The notes under the pieces were generated by a model, which saw only the letters and a program-made list of their open reading frames with translations, did not search any database and was not told where the DNA came from. A stretch of DNA of 22,430 nt from Candidatus Neomicrothrix sp. UBA2110 (lineage in GTDB: Bacteria > Actinomycetota > Acidimicrobiia > Acidimicrobiales > Poriferisodalaceae). Both the position numbers and the translations under genes were made by a program. The DNA is taken from assembly GCA_002331465.1 (NCBI GenBank), contig DCYM01000054.1:5865-28294 (forward strand). The letters are read 5' to 3'. The stretch's first letter is position 1. Every line of letters begins with the position of its first letter. This document shows, one piece after another, positions 16,401 to 21,807 of this stretch.

Positions 16401-17195
16401 ACCCGCAGGACCACTTTCGATGAGCCGAACCGGGAAACGCAACGCGTCCTCCAACGTTCCAAGTCCGCCGCCAGATTGCATCAACAGCATCGGGCACCGC
16501 ATTCCGAGGGCTCGGCGTCGTGTTTCAAGGTCTTGTAGGTATTCGCTTACAAGGGGTTGAATGTACGCGTTAGCGCAAGCGGTTGAGAAACGCTCATATT
16601 CTCGAATCTCGGGACAAACTTCGCTCGAAAGCGTCACCCGAGCTTCAGGCCACAACTGCTCGATGAGGTCGCGGGTTCGAATTTCGTGGCTCGCATCGAC
16701 ATAACTATGGAGAAACCCAACAGCGACGCTTTGAACACCGTCGTTCTTTAACGCTGCGAGTTCAGTCTCCAGAACTTCCTCATCCAATTCCAGTAATACG
16801 ACGCCGGTTGCAGAAATCCGTTCAGGGATACCTATTCGCCGGTTCCGGGGAACGAGAGGATCAGGTCGAACCATTGCGAGGTCATACTGCTCAAACCGAT
16901 TTTCGTGCGCCATTTCAATGGAGTCGCGCATTCCCAGCGTCGTGAGGAGTGCGGTTTTGGCGCCCCGGCGTTCGATTAACGCGTTGGTAGCGAGGGTTGT
17001 GCCGTGAACGAAAACATCGACATCGGCCGAAGAAAGAGCTGCCTCGACTAACACATGTTTTATGCCCTCAAGCACAGCGGTCGCTGGTTCTTGGGAGGTG
17101 GTCAGCAACTTTTTCGTGATTAAGTCACCATTTGTCTCGAGAGCTATGTCGGTGAAAGTTCCACCTATGTCCACAGCGAGACGTACATCAGCCAT
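13449..17195 (-). CDS. Fused HyuA-HyuB hydantoinase/5-oxoprolinase family enzyme
   Basis: One 1248-residue chain carrying both subunits of the ATP-dependent hydantoinase/oxoprolinase family. HyuA spans about 1-695 with the actin-like ATPase signatures DIGGTFTD (9-16), DMGGTTAK (286-293) and IAFGGAAPLHA (454-464). HyuB spans about 705-1235 with GDLSAGVFDPQGRMLAQ (746-762), metal-ligand candidates D800, H807 and D810 in TNDPWKGTGHLFD, and the glycine-rich end FPGGGGLGDP. 5-oxoprolinase is similarly fused at nearly 1290 residues. Other members split lactams (caprolactam), N-methylhydantoin or hydantoins, or carboxylate ketones such as acetophenone. ATG 17195 has TAGAGT six bases before it and only GCGGGG between. 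The gene lies 28 bases after the acyl-CoA dehydrogenase and overlaps the CoA-transferase downstream. A role in oxoproline salvage would not explain those neighbours, so a catabolic substrate is inferred. Confidence 0.9.
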   Translation of the reverse strand: MADVRLAVDIGGTFTDIALETNGDLITKKLLTTSQEPATAVLEGIKHVLVEAALSSADVDVFVHGTTLATNALIERRGAKTALLTTLGMRDSIEMAHENRFEQYDLAMVRPDPLVPRNRRIGIPERISATGVVLLELDEEVLETELAALKNDGVQSVAVGFLHSYVDASHEIRTRDLIEQLWPEARVTLSSEVCPEIREYERFSTACANAYIQPLVSEYLQDLETRRRALGMRCPMLLMQSGGGLGTLEDALRFPVRLIESGPAGGALLSAELARSFQIEKALSFDMGGTTAKLCIINEGHPRTSREFEVGREYRFLAGSGIPLRLPVIEMVEIGAGGSSVARLDELGRIAVGPLSVGSEPGPACYGRGGTSPTVTDADVALGRIIPDRFAGGDLTFTKEAALAVIEDSLVTATGFDLETASLGIAEIVDENMASAGRVHAIEQGCDITDGTLIAFGGAAPLHAVRVAEKLGIEEVLIPSGAGVGSAIGFLHAPAAHENVRTRHIRLDDLVVDELSLMLKEMLKEAEDVVRRAAKDAELSQSAKAFMRYRGQGHEITVDLDLDEIFQTPSPDASHLRKVFEEAFVDEYRRLYGREITGLGVEALSWVVTVTSTQQERPIENGERPEEAVENLPTVLVSDVATGAVGPAAVIERAHLGSARIEGPALIVEDQTTTVIPDNYDAWLTESGHLRVRRQSAELRRDAVETSSKLKDLQRDIMWNRLIAVVQEQATTLVRSAFSTSTREAGDLSAGVFDPQGRMLAQSITGTPGHVNSMAASVQHFLDVFPAHTMREGDIYLTNDPWKGTGHLFDVVVVTPVFHSGHVVALFACTSHVVDIGGVGFSSASREIFHEGLQLPIMRFAVGEVFDPNVVAIIETNVRDSVQVMGDIHSLAACNRVGALRLLEMMEEYDLGDLEALGDYIIRTSREAMLTEIRALPEGTWKSTMRVDGVDMPLDIVTELTITSDGIAVDFDGTSPMQPHGINVPMSYTVAYTSFGVRCIIGPNIPNNAGSLEVIRVNAPSGCILNAPRPAAVNIRHVMGQMLPDAVYGCLGQVLPTKVPAEGTSSLWNLLASGQWGNGRSESFMMMSFNSGGAGARPGQDGLSATAFPSGVRNMPVEINEVVSPLVFWRKEFRPNSGGDGEFRGGLGQIVELAHGGDGEFVFSATYERVKHPARGRHGGEHGMTGRLTLDDGSPVAAKGNTTVPSGRRLIVEFPGGGGLGDPIRRSRQARERDRRLGYVTETKKEDQ

Positions 17196-17201
17196 CCCCG
17201 C

Positions 17202-17207
17202 ACTCTA
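17202..17207 (-). promoter_or_regulatory. Leaderless-type -10 element before the HyuA-HyuB gene
   Basis: TAGAGT on the minus strand ends six bases before ATG 17195. It sits in the 28-base gap after the acyl-CoA dehydrogenase and could give an internal, leaderless transcript of the HyuAB and CoA-transferase genes. GCGGGG abuts the ATG too closely to be a good ribosome binding site. Confidence 0.4.
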
Positions 17208-17223
17208 GGTCAGCCAGCAACCC

Positions 17224-18366
17224 TCACATATCGAGAGAATCCAGATGCCGTGAGATCAGAATCTTCTGAACCTCTGAGGTGCCTTCGTAAATCTGGTAGA
17301 CGCGCACATCTCGGTAGATCTTTTCAACCAAATGATCCTCCAGGAAACCCGCCCCTCCGTGAATTTGAATAGCCCGCGAAGCAACGCGTTCAGCCATTTC
17401 AGAGGCGTACAACTTGGCCATAGAGGCAGCTGAAACTGAGTCCAATCCCTTATCTTGCAAGGTTGCGGCGTGCAAGTACATCTGACGACCAACTTCGACT
17501 TCCGTGGCCATCTCGGCGAGCTGAAAGGCGACGGCCTGATGCTCGATGATCGCCTTACCAAACGTTGATCTCTCTTCTGCGTACTGTTTGGACAGTCGCA
17601 GGGCTTGTCGTGCCCCACCCACGGATTGCGCTGCGACGCCTATCCGCCCCAAAGATAACCCTCCCAAGGCAATGGACAGGCCTCTACCTTCGGGACCCAA
17701 TAGGTCTGTTGTGGGCACTCGCATCGATTCAAAGCGGACCTGGCAGGTGTCGTTAGTTCGATGACCAAGCTTTCGCTCTTTGGTCAGGACTTGATAACCC
17801 GGATTGTCGGTGGGTGTTACGAATACGCTGATCCCTGACTTTCCGCCACTCGGATCGGTCCTAGCGACGATCATCGCAACGTCTGAAGTCGATCCGGCGG
17901 TGATTAGTGCCTTGTGACCGTCAAGCACGAACTCATCACCGTCACGAACGGCGCGCGTCGTGATAGAGGACGCGTCAGAGCCGGTATGAGGTTCAGTGAG
18001 ATGAATCGAGCCAAGCCATTCTGCTGTACAAAGTCGCGGGAGAAAGCGACTTCGTTGCTCCGGTGTGCCGTGCTGCTCAATGGCCAACGCAACGGGGGAG
18101 TTGTTGGCCGCCATCATGTTGCTGATGCCTCCGTCAACAGCGGCGATTTCCTCGATCGAAATCGCGTAAGACACGAAGTCCAGCCCGGAGCCACCGTAAA
18201 CAGGATCGATGGTCATTCCCATTAGCCCAATTTGTGCCATCTGTTGATAGAGCTCGCGTGGAGGGCCGCCTGACGCTTCCCATTCGCGCACATGCGGTGC
18301 AATCTTGGAGACCGCAAATTGGCGAGCAACTCGCCGAATTTGTTCCTGTTCGGGAGTCAAGATCAT
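17224..18366 (-). CDS. Acyl-CoA dehydrogenase
   Basis: 380-residue FAD enzyme that introduces a 2,3-double bond into acyl-CoA, passing electrons to ETF. N-terminal LTPEQEQIRRVARQFA, the central FAD/substrate loop LTEPHTGSDASS and DGHKALITAGSTSDVAMIVA are those of the family. The catalytic base is E361 in YQIYEGTSEVQKILISRHL. The length is that of short- or medium-chain enzymes. ATG 18366 has no Shine-Dalgarno site but TAACGT six bases upstream, so the transcript is probably leaderless. It is the first gene of the leftward operon with the HyuAB fusion and the CoA-transferase pair, and it is divergent from ribH across 57 bases. It would oxidise the CoA ester made by the transferases. The acyl chain specificity is not readable. 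No ETF genes are nearby. Confidence 0.93.
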   Translation of the reverse strand: MILTPEQEQIRRVARQFAVSKIAPHVREWEASGGPPRELYQQMAQIGLMGMTIDPVYGGSGLDFVSYAISIEEIAAVDGGISNMMAANNSPVALAIEQHGTPEQRSRFLPRLCTAEWLGSIHLTEPHTGSDASSITTRAVRDGDEFVLDGHKALITAGSTSDVAMIVARTDPSGGKSGISVFVTPTDNPGYQVLTKERKLGHRTNDTCQVRFESMRVPTTDLLGPEGRGLSIALGGLSLGRIGVAAQSVGGARQALRLSKQYAEERSTFGKAIIEHQAVAFQLAEMATEVEVGRQMYLHAATLQDKGLDSVSAASMAKLYASEMAERVASRAIQIHGGAGFLEDHLVEKIYRDVRVYQIYEGTSEVQKILISRHLDSLDM

Positions 18367-18372
18367 GTGAAG

Positions 18373-18378
18373 ACGTTA
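18373..18378 (-). promoter_or_regulatory. Leaderless-type -10 element of the acyl-CoA dehydrogenase operon
   Basis: TAACGT on the minus strand ends six bases before ATG 18366. No ribosome binding site is present. It shares the 57-base gap with the oppositely oriented ribH element at 18411-18416, so the two promoters are back to back and may influence each other. Confidence 0.5.
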
Positions 18379-18410
18379 GGTGGTCAATAGCAACCGATGT
18401 CGCCCTTCGC

Positions 18411-18416
18411 TACCGT
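18411..18416 (+). promoter_or_regulatory. Leaderless-type -10 element of ribH
   Basis: TACCGT ends seven bases before ATG 18424. This decides the ribH start: the in-frame ATG at 18397 lies upstream of this element and adds nine residues without family resemblance. No FMN riboswitch can fit in the space. Confidence 0.45.
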
Positions 18417-18423
18417 CTTACCC

Positions 18424-18903
18424 ATGGCTAGTGGTGATGAACGTCCTGTCGCTCCAACAGCACTTAGTGGTAAGGGGCTTCGAATAGCGGTAATTCGCGC
18501 GTCATGGAACGCAACGATCGTGGACCGATTAATGGCAGGAACCGAACGAGCGCTATCAGACTTCGACGTCGGCATCGCGGAGCAAGTCTCGGTTCCCGGG
18601 TGTTTCGAAATTCCTTTGGCATGCCGAACACTTGCTCTATCGGGAAAATTCGATGCCATCATCGCTATCGGAGCAATAATTCGAGGTGAAACAACTCACT
18701 ACGAGATTGTTTCTAATGCAGCAGCCAGTGGTATCCAGGCCGTACAGCTAGAGACGGGCATTCCCATAGCATTTGGTGTCCTCAGCGTCGAATCACAAGA
18801 CCAGGCACGAGCGCGTTCGGAAGGCGCTGGCGGTCACAACGTCGGAGCGGAAGCAGCCCGTGTAGCCGTTGAAATGGCACAACTAACCGCAGATTGGCGG
18901 TAA
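18424..18903 (+). CDS. ribH: 6,7-dimethyl-8-ribityllumazine synthase
   Basis: Penultimate step of riboflavin synthesis: condensation of the ribityl-aminouracil with 3,4-dihydroxybutanone phosphate, in a pentameric or icosahedral cytosolic enzyme. From ATG 18424 it has 159 residues, the typical length. Active-site marks are W28 in ASWNATIVDRL (stacking on the ring), VPGCFEIPLA (57-66), GAIIRGETTHYE (83-94) with the general-acid His H92, and LETGIPIAFGVLSVESQDQA (109-128) with phosphate-side R131 after it. A frame from ATG 18397 is nine residues longer, but the TACCGT element supports the shorter form. It is separate from other rib genes, at least within this window, and lies among flavin enzymes. 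It is divergent from the acyl-CoA dehydrogenase operon. Confidence 0.93.
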   Translation: MASGDERPVAPTALSGKGLRIAVIRASWNATIVDRLMAGTERALSDFDVGIAEQVSVPGCFEIPLACRTLALSGKFDAIIAIGAIIRGETTHYEIVSNAAASGIQAVQLETGIPIAFGVLSVESQDQARARSEGAGGHNVGAEAARVAVEMAQLTADWR

Positions 18904-19039
18904 ACCTAACGAAGCGATTCGTTCCGGCAACAGAACCTGGTGTACAAGATCCCTACCACGGAGTCTCTGAGAGCTAAGTAGCGAAGGGCTGATACGGTTT
19001 CACCAGAATGTTATGGGCGAGCCGCTAGAAGGGGACTCT
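18904..19039 (+). other. Intergenic region before the amidohydrolase
   Basis: This 136-base gap is the longest in the window. It holds a small inverted repeat, AACGAA-GCGA-TTCGTT (18908-18923), just after the ribH stop and without a T-run. A TACGGT hexamer (18993-18998) could be a -10 for the amidohydrolase. Nothing else is evident. Confidence 0.3.
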
Positions 19040-20182
19040 ATGCGCTATTTCTCGTGTGACTCACATGTAGTCGAAGCAGCCGAAATTTATGACGGCCTTA
19101 CTGACAAGTTTGGAGATCGTGCGCCTTTCATAGAAAAGGATCACCAGGGGAAGCCCGGCACGTGGCTGGTTTTGCCCAACGAAATGAGAGCGGTACCTGT
19201 GGGGCGGCTTGGAATCGCGGGAGCTCGCCTCGACGACCCGGCCACCCACGAGCGGATCGCTATGGGCTACGACGGCTTCAATCCGGGGGTGATGAATCCG
19301 ACAGCACGTCTTGATGAGCAGGTAACTGACGGCATCGTCGGAGAAGTCATGTATCCCAGTCTCAGTATGTTTACTTTCGCCGTAGCTGATGACGAAGTTC
19401 GCGACGTTGCCTTCCGACAACACAACGATTGGGTGCTCGACTACTGCTCGGTAGATCGCAATCGGCTGATCGGAATCGGTTGCTTACCTTTACCGGACAT
19501 CGACCGGGCAATAGCTGAATTGGACCGTTCATTTGAACGAGGCGTCAGAGGATTCGCGATCCCAACTCATGTGGACCCAAGGTTGCCTTACAGCGATTCT
19601 GCCTTTGACCCGTTCTGGGCTCGCGCTGAAGAATGTGGAGTGCCGCTGACGATGCACATCTTTACCGGGCAAACCCTCGATGGGGGCCTCCCCGAACATT
19701 GGGGCACACCTGGTGGACATCTCAAGGGCTACACACTCGCCCACACAACCGCCGTCAACACCATGATTGACCTCATATGTGGCGGCGTAGTTGAGCGCTT
19801 TCCTGAATTAAAATTCGTTATTAGTGAGTATGAGACCGGATGGGTGGCGCATACTTTGCAGCGACTCGATCATGCCGCGTACCGGACCCCCTGGGAAGTT
19901 TCTGACGAGTTGACGATGAAACCGTCGGAATACTTTGATCGGAACTTCTGGGTGACGTTTGAAGACGACAAAGAAGGAATCGCGACCCGCCACGCTATCG
20001 GTGTCAGCAACCTTCTCTGGGGCAACGACTACCCGCACCACGACTCTATCTGGCCCAATTCAAGGCCGATTCTTGACGACATTCTTGAAGGGCTACCCGA
20101 AGAAGAGAAAGAAGCGCTGGTCTGGGGAAACGTGGTTGATTTGTACGACATTGACCCAGCAACGCTGCCTGTCGCAGTGTGA
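19040..20182 (+). CDS. Amidohydrolase family (Amidohydro_2) metal-dependent hydrolase or decarboxylase
   Basis: 380-residue TIM-barrel metalloenzyme of the Amidohydro_2 group, which includes decarboxylases (for example ACMSD and gamma-resorcylate decarboxylase) and lactone or amide hydrolases. Metal-site candidates are D7 and H9 in SCDSHVVE, H206 in PLTMHIFTG, E263/E265 in ISEYETGW and D330 in LLWGNDYPHHDS. ATG 19040 is preferred to the earlier ATG at 19013 because AAGGGG lies five bases before it and the family normally begins with the DxH strand. It follows ribH by 136 bases and is convergent with an alpha/beta hydrolase, with two bases between the stop codons. The substrate is unknown. Decarboxylase and hydrolase activities are equally possible. 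Confidence 0.87.
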   Translation: MRYFSCDSHVVEAAEIYDGLTDKFGDRAPFIEKDHQGKPGTWLVLPNEMRAVPVGRLGIAGARLDDPATHERIAMGYDGFNPGVMNPTARLDEQVTDGIVGEVMYPSLSMFTFAVADDEVRDVAFRQHNDWVLDYCSVDRNRLIGIGCLPLPDIDRAIAELDRSFERGVRGFAIPTHVDPRLPYSDSAFDPFWARAEECGVPLTMHIFTGQTLDGGLPEHWGTPGGHLKGYTLAHTTAVNTMIDLICGGVVERFPELKFVISEYETGWVAHTLQRLDHAAYRTPWEVSDELTMKPSEYFDRNFWVTFEDDKEGIATRHAIGVSNLLWGNDYPHHDSIWPNSRPILDDILEGLPEEEKEALVWGNVVDLYDIDPATLPVAV

Positions 20183-20184
20183 AA

Positions 20185-21021
20185 TTAGGCCAATAGGTGA
20201 GCCAGAATTGCCTCACCAACACGCCCTCCGTGTTCCATGGGGCCAAAGTGAGTTAAACCTTCCATTTGGAGAAGCTTTCCTTCGCCGAGGTGCGATGCAA
20301 TAGGTTCAGCCATCGCCGGCGGCAACTCGTTCCCAGTGCCTACCAATTCACCCCGAGCCACCACCGTCGGGGTGTTGATCGAACTCAACGCTGAGAAATC
20401 AGTAGCGGTACCGGTACCAAAAATTCGTGCTTCAATATCGCCAGAACACGTAAGAGAAACCCCGCCTGGGGTTTCTCGGGTACCTAACGTCGCGTACCCC
20501 CAAACAGCCGCGTCCTCACATTCTGAATAAGGAGGCTTGCCACGGAGGCGTTCAACGAATGATTCAAGCGACGGAAACTCGTTTCTACGCCGCCTCGCCG
20601 CAATAACGAGAGGGTGATCTCCGTCGGGTCGCTCGTAACCCTCTGGGACCATTACTGGTTCGAAAACCCATAAACGTCGAAAAGTCCCAGGGTTCTCAAG
20701 CTCAGAGCGGAGCAAAGTTGCGCCTCCCAACGAATGTCCCACCGCATCTATCGGCTCCTGGGCAATGGTGGTGACTGCCTGCAATACTTCAGTGACTAGA
20801 TGCGACCGATCGACGTCGAGTGGCGGTATTACGACACGGGACGCGCCGTGCCCCCGAAAATCCAAACCGAAGCAACGGCGATGTCGTTGAAGCACCGGTA
20901 GCACCGTCGTCCACATACCCGCATTGAGGCCGTTCCCGTGTGTCAACAAAACAGGTGGACCATCGCCGCCAAAATCGTGAAGAACTCCATGTTCGCCGTC
21001 AGAGCCGTTGAGAAGGTGCAT
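20185..21021 (-). CDS. Alpha/beta hydrolase
   Basis: 278-residue alpha/beta-fold hydrolase with a complete-looking triad: nucleophile S97 in AVGHSLGGA, H258 in GLTHFGPME, and an acidic residue such as E225 (VARGELVG). The oxyanion segment is LLTHGNGLNAGMW (25-37), followed by LDFRGHGAS (53-61). No signal peptide is present, so the enzyme is cytosolic. ATG 21021 has no ribosome binding site. TATTCT ends eight bases before it, so a leaderless transcript is likely. It is divergent from the Cys-type alpha/beta hydrolase across a gap of only 35 bases, and convergent with the amidohydrolase. It could be an esterase, lactonase, C-C bond hydrolase or epoxide hydrolase. Nothing in the sequence narrows this further. 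Confidence 0.9.
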   Translation of the reverse strand: MHLLNGSDGEHGVLHDFGGDGPPVLLTHGNGLNAGMWTTVLPVLQRHRRCFGLDFRGHGASRVVIPPLDVDRSHLVTEVLQAVTTIAQEPIDAVGHSLGGATLLRSELENPGTFRRLWVFEPVMVPEGYERPDGDHPLVIAARRRRNEFPSLESFVERLRGKPPYSECEDAAVWGYATLGTRETPGGVSLTCSGDIEARIFGTGTATDFSALSSINTPTVVARGELVGTGNELPPAMAEPIASHLGEGKLLQMEGLTHFGPMEHGGRVGEAILAHLLA

Positions 21022-21029
21022 CGACGACG

Positions 21030-21035
21030 AGAATA
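21030..21035 (-). promoter_or_regulatory. Leaderless-type -10 element of the minus-strand alpha/beta hydrolase
   Basis: TATTCT on the minus strand ends eight bases before ATG 21021, one or two bases farther than in the other leaderless candidates. It lies in the 35-base gap between the two divergent hydrolase genes. Confidence 0.35.
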
Positions 21036-21056
21036 GCTATGCGCGACAATGGCGGC

Positions 21057-21782
21057 ATGGCCAGCTTCATATTTGATGAAACCGAAATCCATTTTGATGA
21101 ATACGGCAGTGGGTTCCCCGTCCTGTTGATAGCACCCGGTGGCATGCAATCCGCAGCTTCGTTCTGGGAATCGACACCCTGGAACCCAATTCCACAACTG
21201 AGCGAAAAATTTCGAGTAATTGCGATGGACCAACGAAATGCTGGTCGCTCGAGCGGCCCGATTTCGGCGAATGACAGTTGGGATACCTACACCGGTGACC
21301 AACTAGCGCTCCTTGACCACCTCGGCGTTGAGAAATTCCACGCAGTTGGTATGTGCATCGGGGGTCCTTATGTCATGGGGCTGATCGAAGCCGCCCCCGA
21401 ACGCGTCGCTGCTGGAGTCCTATTCCAAACCATCGGCCTCAGCCAAAACCGTCAAGCGTTTTATGACATGTTTGACGCGTGGGCGACGCCGCTAGCAAAT
21501 ACTCGTCGGGAAATCGCTCCAGAGGTCTGGGCACGGTTTCGCGGAAACATGTATGACTCCGACAAATTATTGTTCAACGTCGACGAAACCTTTGTGAAAT
21601 CAGTCAAAACACCTCTACTTGTGTTCGAAGGCAACGACCTTTACCACCCATCCGAAACGTCTATTGCAGTGGCGGAGTTGGCGCAGAATGCAGTCCTGGT
21701 GCGAGATTGGCAATCAGGACCGGCCATGGCTTTGGCCGCCCAGAACTTTTATGAGTTCTTGCTTCGCGAATCGGTCAATTAA
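21057..21782 (+). CDS. Alpha/beta-fold protein with Cys in the nucleophile position
   Basis: 241 residues from ATG 21057; an in-frame ATG at 21039 would add six. The fold is clear: FDEYGSGFPVLLIAPGG (13-29), AMDQRNAGRSSG (56-67), nucleophile elbow AVGMCIGGPYVMGLI (96-110) and LLVFEGNDLYHPSE (187-200). The elbow holds Cys (C100, codon TGC) instead of Ser, as in dienelactone hydrolases. The acid may be D194. The place where a GHxxxxE His is expected reads RDWQSGPAMALAAQNF, with no His, so H197 or another residue would have to serve, or the protein is not a standard hydrolase. It is divergent from a classical Ser-type hydrolase and 25 bases upstream of an SDR gene on the same strand. No clear ribosome binding site precedes either start. 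Confidence 0.85.
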   Translation: MASFIFDETEIHFDEYGSGFPVLLIAPGGMQSAASFWESTPWNPIPQLSEKFRVIAMDQRNAGRSSGPISANDSWDTYTGDQLALLDHLGVEKFHAVGMCIGGPYVMGLIEAAPERVAAGVLFQTIGLSQNRQAFYDMFDAWATPLANTRREIAPEVWARFRGNMYDSDKLLFNVDETFVKSVKTPLLVFEGNDLYHPSETSIAVAELAQNAVLVRDWQSGPAMALAAQNFYEFLLRESVN

Positions 21783-21795
21783 ACTTGAGACGCGG

Positions 21796-21801
21796 TAGCG
21801 T
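21796..21801 (+). promoter_or_regulatory. Leaderless-type -10 element of the SDR gene
   Basis: TAGCGT ends six bases before ATG 21808, with no ribosome binding site between. It implies that the SDR gene has its own start point although it lies only 25 bases after the preceding gene. Confidence 0.45.
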
Positions 21802-21807
21802 CCAAGA

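Noticed and set aside
13449..17195. Calling the HyuA-HyuB fusion 5-oxoprolinase on the basis of fusion and length
   Set aside because: The fold and fusion match, but the neighbours (CoA-transferases and acyl-CoA dehydrogenase) and the DMGGTTAK form of the ATPase motif do not specifically support oxoproline as substrate.
18908..18923. AACGAA-GCGA-TTCGTT inverted repeat after ribH as a terminator
   Set aside because: It has a short six-base stem, AT-rich at its ends, and no following T-run. It is recorded only as part of the intergenic region.
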